The translations under genes and the position numbers were made by a program. From a virus: a stretch of DNA of 38,301 bases. Positions 25,104 through 31,287 of this stretch are shown here, in pieces. The notes under the pieces were generated by a model that worked only from the letters and a program-made list of their open reading frames with translations, was not told the origin of the DNA and did no database searches. Positions within the stretch are counted from its first letter, which is position 1. Each line of letters starts with the position of its first letter. The stretch covers positions 1-38,301 of IMG/VR virus record IMGVR_UViG_3300017991_000220; one strand, given 5' to 3'.

Positions 25104-26189
25104 ATGGCAAGTTCGCTCGTAGTACCAATCGTTAAAATTGAAAACGTTCGGCCGCATCCAAATGCTGATAAACTTGATCTAGCCAGTGTTCTTGGTTATC
25201 AAATGGCAATTCCAAAAGGTAAGTACTCCAATGACGATGTGGTTGTCTACTTTCCAGCAGACACCATTCTTACTCCTGAATGGATTGATAAGCTCGGTGT
25301 GGTTAATTTTTTGAAGGGGAAGGATAAGAATAGGGTTGGCAAGATCCGTCTGAGAGGTGAAGCCTCGTTCGGTCTTATCATTGCGGTGCCTGATGGCCTG
25401 CAGGGTGAGGTTGGTGATAACGTGGCTGAGTTCTTCGGAGCCACCAAATACGAGCCACCAATAAAAGCCCAAACTGGTGATGCCGCACCGCGTGATGAAA
25501 ATATAGACCCATTCTTCAATAAATACACCGACATCGAGAACGGCCGTATCTTCGTCGATGTGTTCCAGCCCGGTGAAGAAGTAATTGCCACAGAAAAAAT
25601 TCACGGCACCAATTGTAGGTTGGGTTACGTGAATGGTAACAAGGTTGCTGGTTCTATGGGTCTGCGACGTCTACCACCAATCAGAAAATTAGACATGACG
25701 GACGAAGAGTATGATGCAGAAATGAAACGTAATACCTACTGGTTCCCATGGACCATTCCTAGCGTAGACATGCTCCTGACGTCTCTGTCTGAGCAATGCA
25801 GAACTGTTGTGCTGTACGGTGAAGTGTTTGGGGGAAACGTTCAGAATCTGAACTATGGAATTGAGAAGGGGAGGGGATTTGGTTTCCGGGCATTCGATCT
25901 ATACGTCGACTACGGAAATGGTGGTCATTTTGTCGATTGGGATGTTCTGGTCAAGTACTGTAGTGGTGATATAGACACAGCGCCTGTTTTATACCGTGGC
26001 CCATTCGACTTTGATAAGATTAAAGAAGTTGCTGATGGAAAGACTACAATCGGTGGTGATCATATAAGGGAGGGAGTGGTTATAAAACCAGTTAAGGAAA
26101 GAGTCGATCCAAAGATCGGGCGTGCTGTTCTCAAGTATATCGGAACAGAATATGAGTTATCCAAGAAATCTGATTCTAAAGACGTCTAG
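25104..26189 (+). CDS. RNA ligase, Rnl5/DRB0094-like
   Basis: 361 residues from ATG 25104, which has GGAG upstream; an earlier in-frame ATG would add about 53 residues overlapping the divergent gene and is unlikely. The N-terminal 150 residues are an OB-like domain (PIVKIENVRPHPNADKLDL, then LTPEWIDKLGVVNFLKGK), as in Deinococcus DraRnl. The nucleotidyl motif is TEKIHGTN with Lys165. Others are VLYGEVFGG, GFGFRAFDLYVD, EGVVIKPV and VLKYIG, the remaining ligase motifs in order. These enzymes seal RNA nicks using ATP. In a phage with many tRNAs, repair of tRNAs cut by host anticodon nucleases is an attractive role. The stop shares CTAG with the convergent gene's stop. Confidence 0.88.
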   Translation: MASSLVVPIVKIENVRPHPNADKLDLASVLGYQMAIPKGKYSNDDVVVYFPADTILTPEWIDKLGVVNFLKGKDKNRVGKIRLRGEASFGLIIAVPDGLQGEVGDNVAEFFGATKYEPPIKAQTGDAAPRDENIDPFFNKYTDIENGRIFVDVFQPGEEVIATEKIHGTNCRLGYVNGNKVAGSMGLRRLPPIRKLDMTDEEYDAEMKRNTYWFPWTIPSVDMLLTSLSEQCRTVVLYGEVFGGNVQNLNYGIEKGRGFGFRAFDLYVDYGNGGHFVDWDVLVKYCSGDIDTAPVLYRGPFDFDKIKEVADGKTTIGGDHIREGVVIKPVKERVDPKIGRAVLKYIGTEYELSKKSDSKDV

Positions 26190-26434
26190 TCAACCATTTT
26201 AGTGATGAAATCAGTGGCCTCACCAACCGTCCTGAGTTTTTTGAAATCATCTTCTTGAATTTCTATGTCAAGAAGATCTTCTAAATCTAGTGCAAGTTCT
26301 GCTGTATCCAAACTATCGAGGCCCAATTCGTCAAATGACATTGCCTCGCTAACCTCTTTTGATATTGGCTCATCCTTACGACCCATAGCATTGTACACAG
26401 CACCAACCACACAAGCAAGAACCTTCTTACGCAT
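26186..26434 (-). CDS. Acyl carrier protein
   Basis: 82 residues, the standard ACP size. FDELGLDSLDTAEL carries the DSL motif with Ser41, where 4'-phosphopantetheine is attached. Helix II and III follow the acidic ACP pattern (LALDLEDLLDIEIQEDDF). The N-terminus MRKKVLACVVGAVYNA is slightly different from host ACPs. It could carry acyl groups for a phage or host enzyme, or divert the host's lipid or lipoyl synthesis. No fatty-acid enzyme is visible in the window. Its ribosome binding site lies just after tRNA-Met, whose CCA ends at 26448. Confidence in the fold is high, in the role low. Confidence 0.88.
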   Translation of the reverse strand: MRKKVLACVVGAVYNAMGRKDEPISKEVSEAMSFDELGLDSLDTAELALDLEDLLDIEIQEDDFKKLRTVGEATDFITKMVD

Positions 26435-26447
26435 ATTTGTCTCCTTG

Positions 26448-26521
26448 TGGTCCTGGCGGGTGGAGTTGAACCACCACTGCCCCCTTATGAGGAGGGCGTC
26501 CTACCGTTAGACGACGCCAGG
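26448..26521 (-). tRNA. tRNA-Met(CAT) or tRNA-Ile(CAT)
   Basis: Acceptor CCTGGCG pairs with CGCCAGG; discriminator A and an encoded CCA follow. The anticodon loop is CTCATAA (anticodon CAT) on stem CCCTC/GGGGG, and the T-loop is TTCAACT. A perfect 1:72 pair excludes an initiator. If position 34 is changed to lysidine by host TilS, the tRNA would read AUA (Ile). Confidence 0.88.
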
Positions 26522-26522
26522 A

Positions 26523-26732
26523 TTACTTCTTCCACACCCACTTGGGTGATCCATCTTTTTCTACCGCATATTTGGCATAGCCTCTCTTAACGCATTCCTT
26601 CTCCCACGATCTGTTTGATATTGAGTATCCAACCACAAAACCAAACGCCAGAGCCACCATGGTGATTACAATAGTAATCACAATATATTTATTGTCAGAA
26701 AAGAAACCTCTTGCCCACGAAAAATCAAACAT
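26523..26732 (-). CDS. Single-pass membrane protein
   Basis: 69 residues. One long hydrophobic helix (YIVITIVITMVALAFGFVVG) is followed by a basic, aromatic tail (NRSWEKECVKRGYAKYAVEK). No family is recognised. The start overlaps the glycosyltransferase stop by eight bases. The stop lies one base from the Met tRNA. It could be a holin-like or superinfection-exclusion protein, but nothing specific supports either. Confidence 0.55.
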   Translation of the reverse strand: MFDFSWARGFFSDNKYIVITIVITMVALAFGFVVGYSISNRSWEKECVKRGYAKYAVEKDGSPKWVWKK

Positions 26733-27279
26733 CTCTTGTCTCCGTCCCGCTATCAGAATAATTATACCAGTACAAAGTTCTACATGTTGAAGTTGACGTT
26801 TTGAGATGTGGCCTCAATCTTGCAGCAAAATCAGCATCTTCAGCGAATGACTCGTCCTTGAATCCGACCTTCATGGCCAATTCTCTGCGCACGGCCATCA
26901 GATGATTTACTGCTCGCTCAAAATGGGTACCACAATCCCTATCTATTAAACCAACACCATAATGAACAGGTTTTGGTTTTCCATAATTCTCCCTAATTGC
27001 AATATTGAAACAAGAACAATCTGGATTTGTTTCAATTAGCTTGAGAATCGTGTCGACATAACCATTACTGACTTCATCGTCGTCATCAACAAAAACGACA
27101 TAATCACCTTGTGATATCCTGAGAAGATCGTTGCGCTTATGACCTACCGATCGCATCTTATTATCACCAAGGTAGAGCACTTCGACTGGCTTTCCTTCGG
27201 CTTGCTTAGCTAATTTCTGGACAACCGGCGCTATTCTACTTGGTATAGTACAAATCAGTATGGAGAGCCTTATGTCCAT
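26725..27279 (-). CDS. Glycosyltransferase family 2
   Basis: 184 residues from ATG 27279, only five bases after the encoded CCA of tRNA-Val; longer starts would run through the tRNA. The opening LSILICTIPSR is typical of GT-A folds. GDYVVFVDDDDEVSNGYVDT has the DxD metal-binding motif, and DESFAEDADFAARLRPH fits the acceptor-side ED motif. Family 2 enzymes move sugars from nucleotide sugars, for example onto phage DNA, tail proteins or host envelope. The substrate is not visible from the sequence. Confidence 0.78.
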   Translation of the reverse strand: MDIRLSILICTIPSRIAPVVQKLAKQAEGKPVEVLYLGDNKMRSVGHKRNDLLRISQGDYVVFVDDDDEVSNGYVDTILKLIETNPDCSCFNIAIRENYGKPKPVHYGVGLIDRDCGTHFERAVNHLMAVRRELAMKVGFKDESFAEDADFAARLRPHLKTSTSTCRTLYWYNYSDSGTETRDV

Positions 27280-27284
27280 AATGT

Positions 27285-27360
27285 TGGTGACCACGGCAGG
27301 GTTTGAACCTGCGACCTTCCGCACGTCAAGCGGATGCTCTCCCAGCTGAGCTACGCGGTC
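27285..27360 (-). tRNA. tRNA-Val(GAC)
   Basis: Acceptor GACCGCG pairs with CGTGGTC, then A and CCA. The anticodon loop is TTGACGT (GAC) on TCCGC/GCGGA. The T-arm is GCAGG/CCTGC. The first ten bases are also the 3' end of the protein gene at 27351, whose TAG stop is the tRNA's U8-A9-G10. Confidence 0.95.
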
Positions 27361-27596
27361 AACTTCTCCAAGAGTAAAGCAAGTTGCTTCTTGTTGCTGG
27401 TGGACGGACCCCAGCATCTATGTTCTTTTTGTACTTGATCTATGATCTCCTGCGTTACATTACCCTCACGAACTGCATCGCAACCGGCCCTGACTGCGAG
27501 CCAATATGGGTCCCTGGTGTAATGAACTCCAACGTTATCTGCCTTATCGCAAAGGGTAACAAACGGATCGATCTTCTCTTTCTTATGTCCTACCAT
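27351..27596 (-). CDS. Hypothetical protein ending in tRNA-Val
   Basis: 81 residues from ATG 27596, which has AGAGGAA upstream; the upstream GTG at 27599 is less well spaced. The sequence DPYWLAVRAGCDAVREGNVT looks like a compact helical domain. Family unknown. The frame runs to a TAG inside the 5' end of tRNA-Val. Start and upstream stop overlap as TGATG. Confidence 0.65.
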   Translation of the reverse strand: MVGHKKEKIDPFVTLCDKADNVGVHYTRDPYWLAVRAGCDAVREGNVTQEIIDQVQKEHRCWGPSTSNKKQLALLLEKLTA

Positions 27597-27889
27597 CACA
27601 TTTCCTCTGTTTCTGGTGGCAACTCCAACTTCTTGGTGTCCTCAAGTGAGTGCACCAGTCTGCCTGTTTCGGTTATTCTCCTAATCGTCTTGACATCTAT
27701 ATCCTCCGAAACGTTGAATTCAAGAACAGCAGGTATTTGTGTGGTGTCGGGTGCCCCCATCCGATTTTTGACAATCTTAATCTCATCGGAACCAACATCT
27801 AATACCATATCGACATGCAGCATAACTGGACCATACGTAATATCGCGGTTGTCGCCAGTGCTCTTGCTGTTCATTAGGAGGATCTTCAA
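27596..27889 (-). CDS. Hypothetical protein, TTG start
   Basis: 97 residues. The best start is TTG 27889, with GGAG seven bases upstream; an internal ATG at residue 6 is an alternative. The sequence is beta-rich and acidic (YGPVMLHVDMVLDVGSDEIK, ending TKKLELPPETEEM). No family recognised. It overlaps both neighbours by one to four bases. Confidence 0.6.
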   Translation of the reverse strand: MKILLMNSKSTGDNRDITYGPVMLHVDMVLDVGSDEIKIVKNRMGAPDTTQIPAVLEFNVSEDIDVKTIRRITETGRLVHSLEDTKKLELPPETEEM

Positions 27890-28068
27890 CTTTGGTCTCC
27901 GATGACTTTTATCCTAAAAAATTTGACTGCCAAAATCACAATGATGCCCATCGACACATATAACCAGTAGTGTTTCTTAACTAAGGCAATGGCCGCAACT
28001 GAGCCATAGGTAGTGAAAAAGAACAACGCAGCATAGAACCAAAGAAACCTTGACATGAAATCGTCCAT
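27886..28068 (-). CDS. Two-helix membrane protein
   Basis: 60 residues from ATG 28068, 13 bases after the tRNA-Leu(TAA) CCA and preceded by GGAG. Two hydrophobic helices are separated by KKHYW: FLWFYAALFFFTTYGSVAAI and LYVSMGIIVILAVKFF. No family is recognised. It overlaps the next gene by four bases. Confidence 0.55.
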   Translation of the reverse strand: MDDFMSRFLWFYAALFFFTTYGSVAAIALVKKHYWLYVSMGIIVILAVKFFRIKVIGDQS

Positions 28069-28080
28069 GTTTACTCCTGT

Positions 28081-28165
28081 TGGTACGGGAGGAGGGAATC
28101 GAACCCTCACGAGCAAAGCCCAACGGATTTTAAGTCCGTAGCGTCTACCTTTCCGCCACTCCCGC
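28081..28165 (-). tRNA. tRNA-Leu(TAA)
   Basis: Class II with a long variable arm. Acceptor GCGGGAG pairs with CTCCCGT, then A and CCA. The anticodon loop is CTTAAAA (TAA) on ACGGA/TCCGT. The T-arm is GAGGG/CCCTC with TTCGATT. Confidence 0.95.
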
Positions 28166-28171
28166 CTCTTT

Positions 28172-28372
28172 TCATTCTGTGCTTCCGGGTCCGCGTGGTT
28201 TAGTTTCGTCTCCCAAGTATATCTTGATGGACACCTTGTAGAGCCTCCAACAGAGATACCCAAATAAGGCACCGGCCACGAGTATCACAGCTAGTTTGAA
28301 CCAGAAAGCGATGTACTTCACGAATAACAACGCAGCTACGATAACAACGAACAACGCAATTAGTTTTACCAT
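28172..28372 (-). CDS. Two-helix membrane protein
   Basis: 66 residues. ATG 28372 is preceded by GGTAGGAA. Two hydrophobic stretches (LIALFVVIVAALLFVKYIAF, then LAVILVAGALFGYLCW) are followed by a basic, polar end (DETKPRGPGSTE). No family is recognised. It ends six bases before tRNA-Leu(TAA). It resembles the other small membrane proteins of the region in layout. Confidence 0.55.
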   Translation of the reverse strand: MVKLIALFVVIVAALLFVKYIAFWFKLAVILVAGALFGYLCWRLYKVSIKIYLGDETKPRGPGSTE

Positions 28373-28373
28373 A

Positions 28374-28514
28374 TCAATTCCTACCTATGATCTTCTCGAG
28401 GCTCTTATGGACTATCTTACGAACCCACTTGACAAAATCTCCGTAGCAGTAAACACACTTGTCTCTGCCTCCACATTCACCTTTGTCATGGAGTTCTTTA
28501 TTGTCCTGTCTAAT
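28374..28514 (-). CDS. Possible small Cys-containing protein without a normal start codon
   Basis: An open frame of 46 codons reads RQDNKELHDKGECGGRDKCV followed by YCYGDFVKWVRKIVH. Its CxxxxxxCVYC pattern and its position between two genes fit the small zinc-binding proteins of this region. No ATG, GTG or TTG is found in frame; ATT 28514 is the first plausible start after the upstream stop. Either an ATT start, translational coupling, or a broken gene is possible. Confidence 0.35.
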   Translation of the reverse strand: MRQDNKELHDKGECGGRDKCVYCYGDFVKWVRKIVHKSLEKIIGRN

Positions 28515-28516
28515 GA

Positions 28517-29320
28517 CTAATCCAAAAAGGCCACATTACTGCTGCCGACCTCACGGCTGGGCAGTACTCGGTGCCAAAACTTCAGATTGATTGTATTATG
28601 ATCCGGATGCCTTATTTTACCACGCACCCAGACACCTGCGTCACGGACCATGTAACGCCACGGAAGAGTGGCTTTTCCTGGGTCTTCCGATATTATTTTC
28701 TTATATTCTGATTCCGTTACCCCATTCGGATACTCGGAACATACTCGGACGCTAGTCCCGCCGCTCCGGAACAGCTCCTCGGCCATGTGAGCACGCTTCC
28801 CACCCATTCTTAGGGGCTCAACACGGTGGATCTCATCTTGATTTACATCTAAATCAGGTTCCGGGATGAAGAACCATTCTCCCTGACGGGTGAAACCCTT
28901 GTTCTTGCGGCTATTTAGATGCTTGCCAGAGACCTTGTAGATTCTCTGGGACGCCATTGCCTCATCAGGCTTCAGACTCTCCTTGGCATCCTTGATGGAG
29001 CTGGCATTGGACCTCACCCCGGCCACAAACCAGTTGCGCTCATCGCGTCCACAGAGGAACTTCCTCTTGTCGCGGTTTCTGGGATCAGGCTCGTCAGCAT
29101 CCATCACAGCCATAAGCAGCAGGTGAGAATCATTGTTATCGGTTGCCACAACCTCAAACTGCACATCACCAGGAGTCAGAACAAATCCATCACCTCTTGC
29201 CGAGGTGTCGATCGTGAACCTTTCACTGCGTCTTGGTGGGTCATTGCTGACCATGGGTGTCCTGATATACAGGTTGGCACCGATTGACTCAAATTGCTTT
29301 TTCAACTGTTCGGTATTCAT
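28517..29320 (-). CDS. Hypothetical protein
   Basis: 267 residues. GGAGC precedes ATG 29320. The N-terminal part has FTIDTSARGDGFVLTPGDVQ and FEVVATDNNDSHLLLMAV, beta-rich. The C-terminal part has LPWRYMVRDAGVWVRGKIRH, then NLKFWHRVLPSRE, which seems conserved in type (aromatic, basic) but matches no family I can name. It is one of the larger genes of the tRNA region. It overlaps the Cys-rich gene upstream by four bases. Confidence 0.65.
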   Translation of the reverse strand: MNTEQLKKQFESIGANLYIRTPMVSNDPPRRSERFTIDTSARGDGFVLTPGDVQFEVVATDNNDSHLLLMAVMDADEPDPRNRDKRKFLCGRDERNWFVAGVRSNASSIKDAKESLKPDEAMASQRIYKVSGKHLNSRKNKGFTRQGEWFFIPEPDLDVNQDEIHRVEPLRMGGKRAHMAEELFRSGGTSVRVCSEYPNGVTESEYKKIISEDPGKATLPWRYMVRDAGVWVRGKIRHPDHNTINLKFWHRVLPSREVGSSNVAFLD

Positions 29321-29502
29321 GTCGACGCTCCAATGGTCGATTTCCCACCTCGGATTCTATTTCGACGATCATCCGGAAGTGGGCAATCTGCTGGCAGTGT
29401 ATCCAACTCAACTTCTCTGCCCGTCTTTCGACAGGATTTTTGGTCACCAGCAAAAGGGCACTGTCCACAGTTCTCAATCAGAAGATGCAAAAACTTACTC
29501 AC
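29317..29502 (-). CDS. Small Cys-rich protein
   Basis: 61 residues from GTG 29502, with GGAG upstream. The core NCGQCPFAGDQKSCRKTG with a later Cys (ADCPLPDD) gives four spaced cysteines, a likely zinc or iron-sulphur site. Family unknown. It overlaps the next gene by four bases. Confidence 0.6.
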   Translation of the reverse strand: MSKFLHLLIENCGQCPFAGDQKSCRKTGREVELDTLPADCPLPDDRRNRIRGGKSTIGAST

Positions 29503-29528
29503 GTTCTACTCCATAAGGGCCAAAATAA

Positions 29529-29975
29529 TTATGATATTACCCACGTTCTACAACGCCGTCTTTCGACCATTACTTTTGCATCATTCTCTTTCAGACCATA
29601 GTGCTTTACCAGGTAAGATACAATTTTGTCATCCTTGCAGCCCTGGCTGATCATTTGTCTTATTTTCTTGAGTACCTTGGCATCGGTACCACATTCCCAA
29701 GCTCTCTTTATAATTTCACTCGCCTGCGAATGAGGAATCTTGAATTTGCCCATCAGCTTGTGGATTGCCTTTTCTGAGTCGAATCCCTGCTGGAACATGT
29801 GTTCTGCAGCATGCTGTGGAACATTGGAATGCCTGCCAACATGCTTGTCATCATAAGAGTCCGGTGGAACAGCTCTCTCGCGACCACCATGTAGGGAACG
29901 CCTCACTCTGGCCTGCTTGCCGCCACGCGGATTGCGATACCATCTACCCCTTGCGTCTTTTCTGGTCCTACTCAT
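29529..29975 (-). CDS. Hypothetical protein with basic N-terminus
   Basis: 148 residues; GGAGTATT precedes the ATG. The first 50 residues are Arg/Gly-rich and probably disordered (RKDARGRWYRNPRGGKQARV). The rest is helical with three similar segments, each about 35 residues: AAEHMFQQGFDSEKAIHKLM, ASEIIKRAWECGTDAKVLKK and RQMISQGCKDDKIVSYLVKH. The segments are spaced like short repeats. The family is unknown; nucleic acid binding is suggested only by the basic tail. Confidence 0.6.
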   Translation of the reverse strand: MSRTRKDARGRWYRNPRGGKQARVRRSLHGGRERAVPPDSYDDKHVGRHSNVPQHAAEHMFQQGFDSEKAIHKLMGKFKIPHSQASEIIKRAWECGTDAKVLKKIRQMISQGCKDDKIVSYLVKHYGLKENDAKVMVERRRCRTWVIS

Positions 29976-29988
29976 AGTAAATACTCCA

Positions 29989-30057
29989 TGGTACCCCGAC
30001 GAGGAGTCAAACCTCGGCCTTACGCTCCGTGCGAACTGTTCACTATTCTACCGGGGA
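29989..30057 (-). tRNA. Atypical or decayed tRNA, anticodon unclear
   Basis: The 3' half is normal: T-arm CGAGG/CCTCG with TTTGACT, 3' acceptor TCGGGGT, A and CCA. The 5' strand TCCCCGG pairs except for a T-T at 1:72. Between them the 37-base middle has no standard D-arm and no clear five-pair anticodon stem. ACG could be the anticodon by position, but T33 would be C. The gene is only 69 bases long. It is probably inactive. Confidence 0.5.
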
Positions 30058-30064
30058 TCAAATG

Positions 30065-30140
30065 TGGTACGCCTGACTGGGATCGAACCAGTAGTCTTCG
30101 GATTAGGAATCCGGTGCATTGTCCATTATGCTACAGGCGC
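30065..30140 (-). tRNA. tRNA-Arg(CCT)
   Basis: Acceptor GCGCCTG pairs with CAGGCGT, then A and CCA. The D-arm is GCATAATGGACAATGC. The anticodon loop is TTCCTAA (CCT), with one mismatch at the base of the stem. The T-loop is TTCGATC. Confidence 0.92.
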
Positions 30141-30142
30141 AT

Positions 30143-30373
30143 TTATGCCAGCAGTTGCTCTGATAACATTTCCCAGTCAACCGCCTCAATGTCTTGTTCT
30201 GAAATTGGTGCCATGTACTTGAACTTGTGGAATTCCTCGGCACTAAATTCTAAATACTCTAAGTATGTGAATACTGTCGCCTTTTTATGTGTGATGTTAT
30301 TGCGGATAAGATTAGCGGAATCCCTGAATTTCTGAGCCAACTCTTTAAGCTTGCGCCTACGGTCATCGCTCAT
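30143..30373 (-). CDS. Hypothetical helical protein
   Basis: 76 residues. A strong GGAGGTGAT precedes ATG 30373. The sequence is helical, starting very basic (SDDRRRKLKELAQKFRDSAN) and ending acidic (SEQDIEAVDWEMLSEQLLA). No family recognised. Its TAA is three bases from tRNA-Arg(CCT). Confidence 0.65.
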   Translation of the reverse strand: MSDDRRRKLKELAQKFRDSANLIRNNITHKKATVFTYLEYLEFSAEEFHKFKYMAPISEQDIEAVDWEMLSEQLLA

Positions 30374-30424
30374 AATATCACCTCCGCTGATTTTATCGGT
30401 TTTATTGTATTTTTGGTTCTCCTA

Positions 30425-30460
30425 TGTAGCCGACACCAAGAATCGAACTCAGATCTGATC
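30425..30460 (-). tRNA. tRNA 3' fragment (pseudo-tRNA)
   Basis: Directly after the CCA of tRNA-Thr(GGT) lies a T-arm-like CTGAG/CTTGG around TTCGATT, then a 3' acceptor-like GTCGGCT and ACA in place of CCA. No matching 5' acceptor (AGCCGAC) was found upstream. It is the remains of a second tRNA. Confidence 0.6.
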
Positions 30461-30535
30461 TGGAGCCGTCTGGAAGAATCGAACTTCCGCTTCTTGCTTA
30501 CCAAGCAAGTGTGCTTCCACTATCACCAAGACGGC
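30461..30535 (-). tRNA. tRNA-Thr(GGT)
   Basis: Acceptor GCCGTCT pairs with AGACGGC, then T and CCA. The anticodon loop is TTGGTAA (GGT) on CTTGC/GCAAG. The T-arm is GGAAG/CTTCC. The first base is also the last base of the stop codon of the protein gene at 30535. Confidence 0.95.
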
Positions 30536-30735
30536 TATTTTCTCCTTAGTTTGGATTCTGCGTTGTCAAAAATGATCATCATCTCTTTGCGCAGATTATC
30601 TTCTGTAATTATCCCGGCATCAACCAGGATCCTGTTGTGTAATTCAAGGACCATACTCAGCAATGCGTGTGATCCGTGATTTCTCTCGAATTCTTTGGCC
30701 CGGTAAGTAAGATCTTCCTGACTCGGAACTTCCAT
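30535..30735 (-). CDS. Small hypothetical protein
   Basis: 66 residues from ATG 30735, with AGGAGG six bases upstream (GTG 30741 is inside the spacer). The sequence is helical: YRAKEFERNHGSHALLSMVL, then LHNRILVDAGIITEDN. No family recognised. The stop TAG uses the first base of tRNA-Thr(GGT). Confidence 0.6.
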   Translation of the reverse strand: MEVPSQEDLTYRAKEFERNHGSHALLSMVLELHNRILVDAGIITEDNLRKEMMIIFDNAESKLRRK

Positions 30736-30749
30736 CGCCACCCTCCTTT

Positions 30750-30823
30750 TGGTTGCCCCCCTTGGATTTGAACCAAGACTGAGTGAGTCAGAGTCACTAG
30801 TGCTACCGTTACACTAAGGGGCA
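30750..30823 (-). tRNA. tRNA-Gln(CTG)
   Basis: Acceptor TGCCCCT pairs with GGGGGCA, then A and CCA. The anticodon loop is CTCTGAC (CTG) on AGTGA/TCACT. The T-arm is CTTGG/CCAAG with TTCAAAT. Confidence 0.95.
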
Positions 30824-30850
30824 GCTTATTTTATACTACAGGAGAGAATA

Positions 30851-31009
30851 TCAATTCCTGCCAGTCCACTCACCTTTGGCCTTATCAAACAAATCAATTT
30901 GACCATTAGCCAAGGTCGTTGTATCAACCTTATAGGTTGATACTTTTGGAACCTCTGCTGGTGTTGGCTTGCTTTTCTTGGATTTGGAGTATAATCTTTT
31001 CAATCTCAT
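30851..31009 (-). CDS. Small basic hypothetical protein
   Basis: 52 residues between two tRNAs. The N-terminus is very basic (RLKRLYSKSKKSKPTPAEV), the rest polar (DTTTLANGQIDLFDKAKGEW). No ribosome binding site is obvious upstream, which is the 3' flank of tRNA-Thr(TGT). Family unknown; an open frame of this quality in such a compact region is likely real. Confidence 0.5.
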   Translation of the reverse strand: MRLKRLYSKSKKSKPTPAEVPKVSTYKVDTTTLANGQIDLFDKAKGEWTGRN

Positions 31010-31019
31010 GTTTTATGTT

Positions 31020-31093
31020 TGGAGCCGCCTGAGGGATTCGAACCCCCACGTCTTCCTTACAAGGGAAGCATACTACCATTATATTAAGGCGGC
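31020..31093 (-). tRNA. tRNA-Thr(TGT)
   Basis: Acceptor GCCGCCT pairs with AGGCGGC, then T and CCA. The anticodon loop is CTTGTAA (TGT) on CTTCC/GGAAG. The T-arm is GGGGG/CCCTC. A tRNA 5' fragment abuts it. Confidence 0.95.
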
Positions 31094-31112
31094 CAATTGA
31101 GCTAGAGCGGCA
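31094..31112 (-). tRNA. tRNA 5' fragment
   Basis: Between the CCA of tRNA-Thr(CGT) and the first base of tRNA-Thr(TGT) lies GCCGCTCTAGCTCAATTG, which reads as a tRNA acceptor strand, TA and the start of a D-arm. It then breaks off. No partner 3' half was found. Confidence 0.5.
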
Positions 31113-31187
31113 TGGAGCCGGTAGAAGGACTTGAACCCTCCTCTCTCGGGTACGAACCGAGTGCATCGCCATCTATGCTTTACCGGC
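31113..31187 (-). tRNA. tRNA-Thr(CGT)
   Basis: Acceptor GCCGGTA pairs with TACCGGC, then T and CCA. The anticodon loop is TTCGTAC (CGT) on CTCGG/CCGAG. The T-arm is GAGGG/CCTTC. With GGT and TGT it completes reading of the Thr box. Confidence 0.93.
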
Positions 31188-31205
31188 ATTTAATGAACAG
31201 TGTTC

Positions 31206-31285
31206 TGGTAGGCCGAGAGGGAATCGAACCCTTGCTGCGGACACGAGCTTATAAGACCCGTCGAGTTAACCAAACTTTCCGGCCC
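31206..31285 (-). tRNA. Probable tRNA-Ile(TAT) with a long variable region
   Basis: Acceptor GGGCCGG pairs with TCGGCCT, then A and CCA. The anticodon loop CTTATAA (TAT) sits on CGGGT/GCTCG, with G-T pairs. The variable region is about 10 bases, longer than usual for Ile, and the D-arm is short. The anticodon call is likely but the fold is unusual. Confidence 0.65.
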
Positions 31286-31287
31286 GC

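Noticed and set aside
26186-26189. Shared CTAG stop codons of the RNA ligase and acyl carrier protein genes
   Set aside because: Both convergent genes end with TAG on opposite strands of CTAG. It is neat, but expected in compact genomes and has no clear meaning.
30930-31172. An 80-codon minus-strand frame
   Set aside because: It runs through tRNA-Thr(TGT) and a tRNA fragment. The 52-residue frame at 30851 is better placed.
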